A stretch of DNA of 15,588 bases from an uncultured Paracoccaceae bacterium. Lineage in GTDB: Bacteria > Pseudomonadota > Alphaproteobacteria > Rhodobacterales > Rhodobacteraceae. The notes under the pieces were generated by a model. The model saw only the letters and a list, made by a program, of their open reading frames with translations, was not told the origin of the DNA and ran no database searches. Below, in pieces: positions 1-6,968 of the stretch. Location: the NCBI GenBank assembly GCA_937916485.1, contig CALFSV010000414.1:1-15588 (forward strand), written 5' to 3'. The stretch's first letter is position 1; each line of letters begins with the position of its first letter. The position numbers and the translations under genes were made by a program.

Positions 1-2
1 CC

Positions 3-140
3 TATTCTTATGTCTGGGGGCACAAGAACCAGGAAAACGCGAACCGGGCGGCAATCGCCCACTGCGATTCGCACATCGACCCCAACCTGCTAGGAACTTC
101 CATCGGACTCTGCATCCTGGTGCCCGGAGTGGGCTTCTGA
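3..140 (+). CDS. C-terminal 45 codons of an unidentified protein (5' end outside window)
   Basis: An open frame runs from the left edge to a TGA at 138-140. The readable tail begins YSYVWGHKNQENANRAA and ends CILVPGVGF. It has two cysteines about 16 residues apart, in an Ala-rich 'NRAAIAHC ... CILV' arrangement loosely like small secreted DUF4189-type proteins; that resemblance is weak and I do not name the family. The frame is supported by its codon-like GC pattern and by the stop lying only 7 bases before the convergent stop of the next gene, a spacing typical of this compact genome. The function is unknown, and the start and any signal peptide lie outside the window. Confidence 0.6.
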   Translation, partial: YSYVWGHKNQENANRAAIAHCDSHIDPNLLGTSIGLCILVPGVGF

Positions 141-147
141 AGGGGCG

Positions 148-1833
148 CTAGTCCAGCAGTCTCCGCGCGATGACCTGCGCCTGAATTTCGGCCGCGCCCT
201 CAAAGATGTTCAGGATGCGGGCATCGCACAGGATACGGCTGATCTTGTATTCCAGGGCAAAGCCATTGCCACCGTGGATTTGCAGGCCGTTGTCGGCACA
301 GGCCCAGGCCACACGCGCACCCAAAAGCTTGGCCATGCCAGCCTCAAGATCGCAGCGCCGTTCCGCGTCCTTTTCGCGGGCCGAGAAATAGGTCAGCTGG
401 CGGGCCACCATGATCTCGACCGCCATCATCGCCAGCTTGCCCGACACCCGGGGAAAAGCGATCAGGGGCTGGCCAAACTGCTTGCGGTCGCGGGCGTATT
501 GCATCGCCACATCAAGGGCGGATTGGGCCACGCCAACGGCACGGGCGGCCGTCTGAATGCGGGCCGATTCAAAGGTCTGCATCAACTGCTTGAACCCCTG
601 CCCTGTCTTGCCGCCCAGCAAGTTCTCGCCCTTCACGGCGAACCCGTCAAAGGCCAGTTCGTACTCCTTCATGCCACGATAGCCGAGCACCTCGATCTCG
701 CCGCCGGTCATGCCGGGGGTGGGAAAGGGCTCTGCATCCGTGCCGGGGATCTTTTCGGCCAGAAACATGCTCAGGCCGCGATAGTCGGTGGTGTCCGGAT
801 CGGTGCGGGCCAGCAGTGTCATGACATGGGTACGGGCGGCATGGGTGATCCAGGTCTTGTTGCCGGTCACCGTCCAGTCATCGCCCTCCTTGACCGCACG
901 GGTGCGCAGGGCGCCCAGGTCCGACCCGGTGTTGGGCTCGGTAAAGACCGCCGTGGGCAGGGTTTCCCCGCTGGCCAGTCGCGGCAGCCACTTCTGCTTT
1001 TGCTCTTCCGTGCCACCGCACAGGATCAGCTCTGCGGCAATCTCGCTGCGGGTTCCCAGCGATCCAACACCGATATAGCCGCGCGACAGCTCCTCACTCA
1101 CCACAGCCATCGCCGTCTTGGACAGGCCAAATCCTCCGTATTCTTCCGGGATCGTCAGGCCAAAGACGCCCATCTCGGCCAGATCGTCAATGATCTCCAT
1201 CGGGATCAGTTCGTCGTTCAGGTGCCAGGCATGGGCCACCGGCTCTACCTTTTCGACGGCAAAGCGGCGGAACTGTTCCCGGACCATCTCCATCTCTTCG
1301 TCGAGGCCGGCCTGACCCATGGTGATGCGGGCGTCCTGCTCCTGCATCAGTTCGACCAGACGGGTGCGGGCGGACTGGGTATTGCCGTCCTGGGTCAGGG
1401 TCATGACGGCAGGCACCATCAGCAGCCGCATGTCATCCTGCGTCAGACCGATGTCCTGAAGGCGTAGAATTTCGCCCTGGCTCATCGGGATGCCACCGTA
1501 GATTTGCCAAAGGTATTCGCCAAACGCGATCTGGTGGATCAGCCCTTCGATCTCGCCAAACAGGCCCTCAGCCTCCAGCCGCTCAGCCCAGCCCTGCATC
1601 TGGCGCAACGCCTGCGCATAGGTGGCCAGCCAAGCGAGGCCATGAGCGGCGGTTTGTTCAGCCTCGATCGCCGCGCCGGATACCCGGCCATCGACAGTGC
1701 ACAATGCGCGGACGCGATCGGTCGCCAGGGCGACAATCTCGTCGACGGCAGGCAGGGCGTCGCCCGTCAAACGGGTCAGGTCAGCCAGCAAAGGGGCCTT
1801 TTGCATCGTCATGTCCTGTCCGTCGTGGGCCAT
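148..1833 (-). CDS. mcd: Long-form acyl-CoA dehydrogenase, probable (2S)-methylsuccinyl-CoA dehydrogenase
   Basis: Product of 561 aa. Residues about 1-175 form a helical N-terminal extension absent from ordinary 380-400 aa acyl-CoA dehydrogenases, and the catalytic core follows. Visible core motifs are the FAD/substrate segment TEPNTGSDLG (298-307), DRKQFGQPL (449-457), the QIHGGNGF segment (518-525) and FEGAAEIQ (544-551), whose Glu545 aligns with the catalytic base of the medium-chain-type enzymes. Mcd of the ethylmalonyl-CoA pathway in Rhodobacter and Paracoccus has this unusual length and extension. It oxidises (2S)-methylsuccinyl-CoA to mesaconyl-CoA during acetyl-CoA assimilation in the cytoplasm. 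The start ATG at 1831-1833 follows a good AGGAGAGG site; a later ATG at codon 8 is less well placed. The gene is divergent from the permease at 1979. The family is certain. The Mcd subtype is inferred from length and recall of the family; another long acyl-CoA dehydrogenase, such as a DmdC-like enzyme, is the alternative. Confidence 0.82.
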   Translation of the reverse strand: MAHDGQDMTMQKAPLLADLTRLTGDALPAVDEIVALATDRVRALCTVDGRVSGAAIEAEQTAAHGLAWLATYAQALRQMQGWAERLEAEGLFGEIEGLIHQIAFGEYLWQIYGGIPMSQGEILRLQDIGLTQDDMRLLMVPAVMTLTQDGNTQSARTRLVELMQEQDARITMGQAGLDEEMEMVREQFRRFAVEKVEPVAHAWHLNDELIPMEIIDDLAEMGVFGLTIPEEYGGFGLSKTAMAVVSEELSRGYIGVGSLGTRSEIAAELILCGGTEEQKQKWLPRLASGETLPTAVFTEPNTGSDLGALRTRAVKEGDDWTVTGNKTWITHAARTHVMTLLARTDPDTTDYRGLSMFLAEKIPGTDAEPFPTPGMTGGEIEVLGYRGMKEYELAFDGFAVKGENLLGGKTGQGFKQLMQTFESARIQTAARAVGVAQSALDVAMQYARDRKQFGQPLIAFPRVSGKLAMMAVEIMVARQLTYFSAREKDAERRCDLEAGMAKLLGARVAWACADNGLQIHGGNGFALEYKISRILCDARILNIFEGAAEIQAQVIARRLLD

Positions 1834-1878
1834 TTGCCTCTCCTTTTATCTCGCAAAAGCAGCCCTAGCCACTTTGCA

Positions 1879-1891
1879 GTTGCAGCGCAAC
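1879..1891. promoter_or_regulatory. Short dyad in the mcd / permease divergent region
   Basis: GTTGC-AGC-GCAAC is a perfect 5-bp inverted repeat with a 3-nt spacer. It lies in the AT-rich part of the 145-bp divergent gap, 46 bp upstream of the mcd start and 88 bp upstream of the permease start, and directly follows CTTTGCA. It could be an operator. Short-chain acyl-CoA regulators of the PccR/RamB type in this group bind TTTGCAAA-like sequences, but the match here is only partial. No convincing -35/-10 pair could be fixed for either gene. Confidence 0.25.
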
Positions 1892-1978
1892 AATAATTCA
1901 AAATTTATCCCAAAAACAGCACAAGATGTCGCAACCGATTTCAGATGCGCCGCCGGTTCGGCCGGGTTAGAGGGGGCA

Positions 1979-2743
1979 ATGGACGCCCTCTTCTCACTTC
2001 TTACACCTCAGGCTCTGGCGATGGCAGCACTCGTCACCCTATTGGCTGGCATGGTCAAGGGGATGGTCGGATTTGCCATGCCGATGATCATGATCTCTGG
2101 CCTGTCGCTTTTCTTGCCGCCCGAGATTGCGCTGGCCGCGCTGATCGTGCCGACCTTCATCACCAACGGGATGCAGGCCCTGCGACAAGGGACAAGGGCG
2201 GCGTTGCAGGCGATGGGCCGGTTCAAGCTCTATCTGGGCTGTGGTTTGGTCTTTCTCGTCATTTCCGCCCAGCTGGTGCGGGTCGTCCCTTCCGAAACGC
2301 TTTACCTGATGATCGGCCTTCCGGTCACGGGCTTTGCCCTGCTCAACCTGTCAGGCTGGAAACCCCGGCTGCCAGCGCGGGCTCATTGGGTCGAGGCGAC
2401 GATCGGCAGTTTTGCAGGGTTCGTCGGCGGGCTGTCAGGCGTCTGGGGGCCGCCCACCGTGATGTTCCTGACCGCTCTCGACCTGCCCAAGCAAGATCAT
2501 GTCAGGGCACAGGGTGTCATCTACGCCCTTGGGGGCCTTGCCCTTTTTGGCGCCCACATCCAGTCCGGTGTCATGCGGGCCGAGACCCTACCCCTGTCGC
2601 TGGCCATGGTGGTGCCCGCCTTCGTCGGCATGCTGATCGGTCAGCGGATCAACGACCGGATCGATCAGACCGCCTTTCGAAGGGCAACGCTGCTCGTCCT
2701 GCTTCTGGCGGGGCTGAACCTCGTGCGGCGCGGGTTCTTCTAG
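1979..2743 (+). CDS. TauE/SafE-family membrane permease (sulfite exporter/anion transporter type)
   Basis: Product of 254 aa, very hydrophobic, with about seven to eight predicted membrane helices. The two family repeats each carry a Gly-rich signature: [13 protein letters not shown] at residues 24-36 and [18 protein letters not shown] at 147-164. TauE/SafE proteins export or import small sulfur or organic anions across the inner membrane; the substrate cannot be read from sequence. The frame stays open far upstream, but the ATG at 1979 is chosen because it has an AGAGGGGG ribosome site just before it and begins directly at the first membrane helix. The gene ends in TAG within CTAG, which also supplies the fmt stop on the other strand, so the two genes overlap tail to tail by 4 bp. 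Confidence 0.85.
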   Translation: MDALFSLLTPQALAMAALVTLLAGMVKGMVGFAMPMIMISGLSLFLPPEIALAALIVPTFITNGMQALRQGTRAALQAMGRFKLYLGCGLVFLVISAQLVRVVPSETLYLMIGLPVTGFALLNLSGWKPRLPARAHWVEATIGSFAGFVGGLSGVWGPPTVMFLTALDLPKQDHVRAQGVIYALGGLALFGAHIQSGVMRAETLPLSLAMVVPAFVGMLIGQRINDRIDQTAFRRATLLVLLLAGLNLVRRGFF

Positions 2744-3639
2744 CCCAAAGCCTCTGGCAAGGCCAAACCACGCAGAACCTCACGCGCCGGCATCGCCCGT
2801 TTGCCCTCGCGCTGCACCTCGGTCACCTCGACGGCACCGGTGCCACAGGCGACGACAAAGCCACCCAGAACAGTCCCGGCAGGCCCTTCGCCAGACGCGA
2901 CGCGGCTACCCAAAAGTTTCACCCGCTCGCCCGACACCATGCACCACGCCCCCGGAAAGGGCGAAAGGCCGCGAATTTGTCGATCGACTTCAATCGCCGG
3001 GCGGGTCCAGTCCACGCGCGCCTCGGCCTTGTCGATCTTGGCTGCATAGGTCACGCCCGCTTCGGGCTGCGCTTCGGGTGAAAGGTCCTCCAGACCGGCC
3101 AGGGCCTGAACAATAAGATCCGCGCCCAGCGCACTCAGACGATCATGCAACGCGCCAGTGGTCTCTTCCGGCCCAATGTCCAAAGCGGCACGCATCAGGA
3201 CGGGACCGGTATCGAGGCCCGCCTCCATCTGCATGATGCAGACTCCGGTCTGGGCATCGCCGGACAAGATGGCACGATGAATCGGCGCGGCCCCGCGCCA
3301 GCGCGGCAGAAGGCTGGCGTGAATGTTCAGACAACCGTGCTTCGGCGCATCAAGCACCGCCTGCGGCAGGATCAACCCGTAGGCCACGACCACCGCTACA
3401 TCCGCCTCCCACGCCGCAAATTCCGCCTGCGCCTCTGCCCCCTTCAGGGCCACCGGATAGCGGACCGGCAACCCCAACTCTTCCGCCCTCGCTTGCACCG
3501 GCGACGGCCGCTCTTTCTTGCCCCGACCCGCCGGACGGGGTGGCTGGCAGTAAACGCATACCACCTCATGACCGCCCGCCACCAAAGCGTCGAGGACAGG
3601 CACCGAAAATGCCGGCGTTCCCATGAACACGATCCGCAT
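2740..3639 (-). CDS. fmt: Methionyl-tRNA formyltransferase
   Basis: Product of 299 aa, slightly shorter than the usual 305-315. It transfers the formyl group of 10-formyltetrahydrofolate to initiator Met-tRNA in the cytoplasm. The N-terminal [19 protein letters not shown] is the family start. The formyltransferase core contains [18 protein letters not shown] (103-120) with Asn105 and His107, and Asp143 in GLDTG, matching the Asn/His/Asp catalytic triad. YAAKI (198-202) opens the C-terminal tRNA-binding barrel. It is the last gene of the deformylase operon, 75 bp after the degenerate deformylase, and that gap holds one copy of the 23-bp interspersed repeat. The ribosome site is modest (GGAAGG, about 10 nt before ATG). 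Coupling of fmt with def is standard in bacteria. Confidence 0.96.
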   Translation of the reverse strand: MRIVFMGTPAFSVPVLDALVAGGHEVVCVYCQPPRPAGRGKKERPSPVQARAEELGLPVRYPVALKGAEAQAEFAAWEADVAVVVAYGLILPQAVLDAPKHGCLNIHASLLPRWRGAAPIHRAILSGDAQTGVCIMQMEAGLDTGPVLMRAALDIGPEETTGALHDRLSALGADLIVQALAGLEDLSPEAQPEAGVTYAAKIDKAEARVDWTRPAIEVDRQIRGLSPFPGAWCMVSGERVKLLGSRVASGEGPAGTVLGGFVVACGTGAVEVTEVQREGKRAMPAREVLRGLALPEALG

Positions 3640-3659
3640 TACTCAGGCCTTCCCTGTCC

Positions 3660-3682
3660 GCTTTTTCTTGCCAAAAATATTC
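3660..3682 (-). repeat. Interspersed 23-bp AT-rich element, copy 1
   Basis: On the minus strand this reads GAATATTTTTGG, then CAAGAAAAAGC. It matches the copies at 7768-7790 and 10305-10327 in 21 of 23 positions. It lies between the def-like stop and the fmt start, ending 20 bp before the fmt ATG. On its minus-strand upstream side is a near-palindrome centred on CCGG (3683-3694 region). Similar AT-rich spacers are, from memory, common in Rhodobacterales intergenic gaps. Confidence 0.7.
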
Positions 3683-3714
3683 CCCCCGGAGGGTCCGCAA
3701 CATGCAGCCCGCGT

Positions 3715-4209
3715 CTACCCACGGACCTTCTTGGCCCGTTTCAACAGCATATCACGTTTGACCCGGCTCAGCCGGTCGAAATACATCCGGCCCTCGAGGT
3801 GATCGATCTGGTGCTGCACGCTGGTGGCCCAGAGACCGACAAAATCCCGCCGATCCCATTGGCCATTTTCGTTCAGAAACCGCACTGTGACCGCCCTTGG
3901 CCGCTCGATCGCCGCAGAAACACCCGGCAAATTCGGTGAGGCCTCTTGGTGGGTCCGGAATTCAATGCTGGCATGCAGGATCGTGGGGTTCGCCATGCGT
4001 ACCACGCGGCCCCGGTCTTCCGAGGCGTCGACAACGGCCAGGCGCAGGCCCAGGCCAATCTGCGGGGCGGCGAGGCCGACACCCGGCATCGCCTCCATCA
4101 CGTCCACCATGTCATCCCAGATCGCCCAAATCTCGTCGGTAATCTCGGGCACCTCGGCGGCAGGCGTGCGCAGGCAGGCATTGGGCCAGGGGACAACCGC
4201 GCGCGTCAT
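3715..4209 (-). CDS. Peptide deformylase-like protein, predicted catalytically dead
   Basis: Product of 164 aa with the full deformylase fold length. Motif 1 is intact (GVGLAAPQIG, 43-52). Motif 2, normally EGCLSIP with a metal-binding Cys, reads EASPNLP (89-95), so the Cys is lost and Ser91 occupies its place. Motif 3, normally HEIDH, reads HQIDH (133-137): both His ligands remain but the catalytic Glu is Gln134. With two essential residues gone, normal Fe/Zn deformylase activity is not expected. The frame is full length without stops, and the downstream part stays conserved (ERPRAVTVRFLNENG, VGLWATSVQHQIDHLEGRMYFDRL), so it looks like a maintained pseudoenzyme rather than a decaying pseudogene. 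Its ATG overlaps the preceding deformylase stop (ATGA, 4206-4209), so translation is probably coupled. Possible roles are regulation of, or pairing with, the active paralogues, or binding of nascent chains; this is inference. Confidence 0.88.
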   Translation of the reverse strand: MTRAVVPWPNACLRTPAAEVPEITDEIWAIWDDMVDVMEAMPGVGLAAPQIGLGLRLAVVDASEDRGRVVRMANPTILHASIEFRTHQEASPNLPGVSAAIERPRAVTVRFLNENGQWDRRDFVGLWATSVQHQIDHLEGRMYFDRLSRVKRDMLLKRAKKVRG

Positions 4210-4700
4210 GCAGTGTAGGCCGCCTCTGCCGCCGCCCGGGCAGTCCGGTCCAGCCGATCAAAGGTCACCAGCCCATCAAGGTGATCCAGTTCATGCTGGG
4301 CACAGGTCGCCTCAAAACCGGTCAGGTCCGCCTCCTGATCGCTGCCATCAAGGTCTTTCCAGGCGAGCCGCACCGAAACCGGGCGGCGGACGTCTGCCAG
4401 GACCCTGGGAATGGAAAGACACCCTTCCTCCGCCACAGCCAACTCTGCCCCAACCGATAGGACATGGGGATTGACCATGATCACCGGGCGCGGCGCGCCA
4501 GTCTTCCAGTCTGCATCCATAACGAAAAAGCGCTGCAGGATCCCGACTTGTGGGGCGGCAAGACCGCGACCGCGGGCAGCATACATCGTTTCAAGCATGT
4601 CATCCGCGCGTTGTCTGAGAAGATCGTCAAAGGCTTCAACCGGCGCACAGACACAGCCAAGGCGCGGATCAGGCCAGAGCAGGATCGGCAAGAGGCTCAC
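4206..4700 (-). CDS. def: Peptide deformylase, second paralogue
   Basis: Product of 164 aa. It removes the N-formyl group from nascent proteins. All three motifs are present: GRGLAAPQVG (44-53, with Arg in place of the usual Ile/Val at position 45), EGCLSIP (92-98, metal ligand Cys94) and HELDH (136-140, ligands His136 and His140, catalytic Glu137). The start is a GTG at 4698-4700 that overlaps the TGA of the upstream deformylase (GTGA), indicating translational coupling. The C-terminus is shorter than in the first paralogue and Ala-rich. It should be active by sequence, but is more diverged than the 4697-5230 gene and may have other substrates or expression conditions. Confidence 0.93.
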   Translation of the reverse strand: MSLLPILLWPDPRLGCVCAPVEAFDDLLRQRADDMLETMYAARGRGLAAPQVGILQRFFVMDADWKTGAPRPVIMVNPHVLSVGAELAVAEEGCLSIPRVLADVRRPVSVRLAWKDLDGSDQEADLTGFEATCAQHELDHLDGLVTFDRLDRTARAAAEAAYTA

Positions 4701-5230
4701 GCACCGTTCCCCGCGCGCGCCCGCTCACGCTTGAGCTTGACCATACGGCGGGTGATCATCTGGCGCTTCAGCGGCTTGAGGTAATCAATGAACAGCTTGC
4801 CGTTCAAGTGGTCGATCTCATGCTGCACGCAGGTCGCCCACAGGCCGTCAAACTGCTCCATATGCTCGGCCCCGTCCAACCCGGTCCAACGCACGCGCAC
4901 CTCTACCGGTCGCTCCACATCGGCAAACTGATCGGGGATTGACAGGCAGCCTTCCTCGTAAACGCTCATCTCTTCCGAGGTCCAGACGACCTCGGGGTTG
5001 ATCAGGACCATGGGCTCCGGCGTTGCGCCTTCATCCTTGACGCAATCCATGACAATCAAACGGCTTAGCACCCCGACTTGCGGAGCGGCCAGGCCGATGC
5101 CAGGGGCGGCATACATGGTTTGCAGCATGTCGTCGGCCAGTTGCTGGATATCGTCGTCAACCGCAGCCACAGGGCGGCAAAGCGTTTTCAGACGCGGGTC
5201 GGGGTGGATCAGGATCGGGCGCAATGTCAT
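4697..5230 (-). CDS. def: Peptide deformylase, main paralogue
   Basis: Product of 177 aa starting MTLRPILIHPDPRLK, the usual alphaproteobacterial deformylase start. Motif 1 is GIGLAAPQVG (44-53), motif 2 EGCLSIP (93-99, Cys95) and motif 3 HEIDH (137-141, His137, Glu138, His141), all intact. The basic C-terminal helix (RRMVKLKRERARAG) is typical. The frame stays open upstream to 5365, but the ATG at 5228-5230 is chosen because family homology begins exactly there; no strong Shine-Dalgarno site precedes it. It is the first gene of the def-def-def-fmt operon and is divergent from the C-S lyase gene at 5331 across 100 bp. This is the likely housekeeping enzyme. Confidence 0.95.
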   Translation of the reverse strand: MTLRPILIHPDPRLKTLCRPVAAVDDDIQQLADDMLQTMYAAPGIGLAAPQVGVLSRLIVMDCVKDEGATPEPMVLINPEVVWTSEEMSVYEEGCLSIPDQFADVERPVEVRVRWTGLDGAEHMEQFDGLWATCVQHEIDHLNGKLFIDYLKPLKRQMITRRMVKLKRERARAGNGA

Positions 5231-5274
5231 GAGCCGGATGTAGGCCAAGGCCAGCCTGCTTGCAATATCGAGCC

Positions 5275-5287
5275 TGCAAGGCTTGCA
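5275..5287. promoter_or_regulatory. TGCAAG-G-CTTGCA dyad between def and patB
   Basis: A perfect 6-bp inverted repeat with a single central base lies in the 100-bp divergent gap, about 44 bp from each start codon. A further CTTGCA half-site occurs at 5259-5264, 23 bp from the right arm. The arrangement suits a dimeric regulator binding DNA. The regulator is unknown, and no promoter hexamers could be placed with confidence. Confidence 0.35.
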
Positions 5288-5330
5288 CCCGCCGCCGCCT
5301 TCGGTAGGTTCTCGAAAAACGGAGAGCTTC

Positions 5331-6500
5331 ATGACATTCGACACCCTGATCGACCGGCGCGGCACCCACAGTTCAAAGTGGGACGGGATGGAAGCCTATT
5401 ATGGGGTGTCCCCTGACGATGGCCTCGCGATGTGGGTCGCGGATATGGACTTTCGTGCCCCACAGGCGGTGCAGGATGCGGTCAAGGCGTTCCACGATGT
5501 GGGCATCTACGGCTACTACGGCGATTACGGCTCCTACTATGACGCGATCCGCTGGTGGATGGCAGAACGGCATGGCTGGATGGTCGATCAGGAGGCGATC
5601 TTTTCGACCCACGGCCTGGTCAACGGCTTTGCCCTCTGCATCGATGCCTTCACCAAGCCAGGAGACGGGATCGTCCTGTTCACACCGGTTTATCACGCCT
5701 TCGCCAGGGTCATTGCGGCCGCCGACCGACAGGTCGTGGAATGCCCCCTGGTGCTCGAGGGTGGGCGCTACACCTATGACTTCGACGCCTATGACAGCCA
5801 GATGACCGGGTCAGAACGGATGGTTGTGCTGTGCTCGCCCCACAACCCCGGTGGCCGGGTCTGGACCAAGGCAGAACTGCAGGCCGTCGCCGCCTTTGCC
5901 AAGCGGCATGACCTGATCCTGATCTCGGACGAGATCCACCACGATCTTGTCTTGCCGGGAAACAAGCACATCCCGATGACCCATATCGACGGGATCGAAG
6001 ACCGCCTCATCATGATGACCGCCGCGACCAAGACCTTCAACATCGCTGGCGCCCACATCGGCAATGTAATCATCCCCGACCCTGATCTAAGGGCGGTCTT
6101 TGGGCGCAAGATGAATGGGATGGGCATGTCGCCAAACTGCTTCGGCCCCCTGATGGTCGCCGCCGCCTATTCGCCCGAGGGGGCCGGGTGGGTCGACGCG
6201 CTCTGCGCTTATATCGATACCAACCGGAAGCACTTCGATGCGGGGATCAACGCGATCCCCGGCCTGCGCAGCATGCCGATGGAGGCCACCTACCTGGCCT
6301 GGGTCGACTTTTCCGATACCGGCATGTCCCCGGCCGAGTTTCGGGAGCGGGTGGAAAAAGGCGCCCGTATTGCCGCCAACCATGGCGACAGCTTCGGTGC
6401 GGGAGGCGAAAGCTTTCTGCGCTTCAATCTGGGGACGCCCTTGTCCCGGATCAATGAATCTGTCAGCAGGCTTCAACTGGCCTTCAAGGACTTGCAGTAG
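5331..6500 (+). CDS. patB: MalY/PatB-type pyridoxal-phosphate C-S lyase (cystathionine beta-lyase-like)
   Basis: Product of 389 aa, a class I/II fold aminotransferase-like enzyme. Family marks are MWVADMDF (34-41), HNPGGRVW (171-178), SDEIHHDL (199-206, Asp200 near the pyridine nitrogen) and TAATKTFNIAG (230-240), where Lys234 is the expected Schiff-base lysine. The C-terminal Arg for the substrate carboxylate lies in FLRFNLGTP (362-370). Members cleave C-S bonds in cystathionine, cysteine or cysteine conjugates to give a thiol, pyruvate and ammonia; in E. coli MalY also represses mal genes. The ATG at 5331 has a clear GGAGAG site; the frame's earlier ATG at 5283 has none. Its 3' end is 18 bp from the convergent gene at 6519. 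Precise substrate unknown. Confidence 0.88.
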   Translation: MTFDTLIDRRGTHSSKWDGMEAYYGVSPDDGLAMWVADMDFRAPQAVQDAVKAFHDVGIYGYYGDYGSYYDAIRWWMAERHGWMVDQEAIFSTHGLVNGFALCIDAFTKPGDGIVLFTPVYHAFARVIAAADRQVVECPLVLEGGRYTYDFDAYDSQMTGSERMVVLCSPHNPGGRVWTKAELQAVAAFAKRHDLILISDEIHHDLVLPGNKHIPMTHIDGIEDRLIMMTAATKTFNIAGAHIGNVIIPDPDLRAVFGRKMNGMGMSPNCFGPLMVAAAYSPEGAGWVDALCAYIDTNRKHFDAGINAIPGLRSMPMEATYLAWVDFSDTGMSPAEFRERVEKGARIAANHGDSFGAGGESFLRFNLGTPLSRINESVSRLQLAFKDLQ

Positions 6501-6518
6501 ACGGGCCGCAATCGACGG

Positions 6519-6872
6519 TCAAAGCAACCGGGGGATAAGCGCGACGGGCAAAGGATCGCTACGCGCAAAATCCACCGCGGCCCGGTCTGCAACCTGGGTT
6601 GCCCGCTTGAAGTCGTAGATCATAAGATCGTCTTCCTCATGGCTCGCGACGACCAGGCACTGCATCACATGGCGGGGACCATCATAAAGGTCGACGAGTC
6701 CCCTCAGGCGCGGGGCCTCCGCGGCCTGTATTGCAAAGCCACCGTCCCACAGGCGAAAGATGCGGTGGACAGCGTCACCATCATGCACACACAGACGGCC
6801 GGACTTGCGCAGCACCGCCACGCGCGCCTCTTCCAGTCCCTTGCGGACGGCCTCGGGCAGATAGTCCGACAT
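6519..6872 (-). CDS. Conserved-looking small protein of unknown function
   Basis: Product of 117 aa without signal peptide or membrane segment. The middle looks beta-rich: LRKSGRLCVHDGDAVHRIFR (21-40), then WDGGFAIQAAEAPRLRGLVDL, then MQCLVVASHEEDDLMIYDFKR (70-90). The 'R-x-DGGFAI ... G-x-V-x-LYDG' pattern is faintly like a PilZ-type barrel, but the diagnostic RxxxR and (D/N)xSxxG motifs are not there, so I do not assign it. The start ATG at 6872 has a strong GGAGGAG site 7 nt upstream. It lies downstream of the cob operon's last gene in the same direction, separated by 96 bp, so it could be read through from cobM or have its own promoter. I believe similar proteins occur in Rhodobacteraceae. 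Confidence 0.75.
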   Translation of the reverse strand: MSDYLPEAVRKGLEEARVAVLRKSGRLCVHDGDAVHRIFRLWDGGFAIQAAEAPRLRGLVDLYDGPRHVMQCLVVASHEEDDLMIYDFKRATQVADRAAVDFARSDPLPVALIPRLL

Positions 6873-6956
6873 CGCTCATCTCCTCCAGTCGATAGGCGGA
6901 GAATGGCGCAGATAGTATCAAAATCAAGTTACCACCTACGCCGCGATGCAGCGTAA

Positions 6957-6967
6957 GTGTCTGACAC
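6957..6967. promoter_or_regulatory. GTGTC-T-GACAC dyad after cobM
   Basis: A perfect 11-bp dyad with one central base begins 2 bp past the cobM stop and lies about 85 bp upstream of the 6872 start. The one-base spacer cannot form an RNA hairpin loop, so it is not a terminator; it could be a DNA-binding site. It is adjacent to a second weak inverted repeat (TACGC 6937-6941 / GCGTA 6951-6955). There is no known regulator match. Confidence 0.22.
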
Positions 6968-6968
6968 A

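Noticed and set aside
274..1467. 397-codon open frame on the plus strand, antisense to mcd
   Set aside because: Its protein is low-complexity Gly/His/Gln/Arg-rich with no family features. It is the shadow of a high-GC gene; the minus-strand frame has clear acyl-CoA dehydrogenase motifs.
3715..4209. Calling the third deformylase a pseudogene
   Set aside because: The frame is intact, correct in length, with conserved flanking residues and ATGA coupling; specific loss of catalytic residues fits a pseudoenzyme better.
4697..5365. 222-aa version of the first deformylase starting at 5365
   Set aside because: The extra 45 residues overlap the divergent patB start, resemble no deformylase N-terminus, and family homology starts at 5230.
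6937..6955. TACGC/GCGTA inverted repeat as a terminator of the cob operon
   Set aside because: Only five pairs, a nine-base loop and no following T-run on the minus strand; too weak to call.
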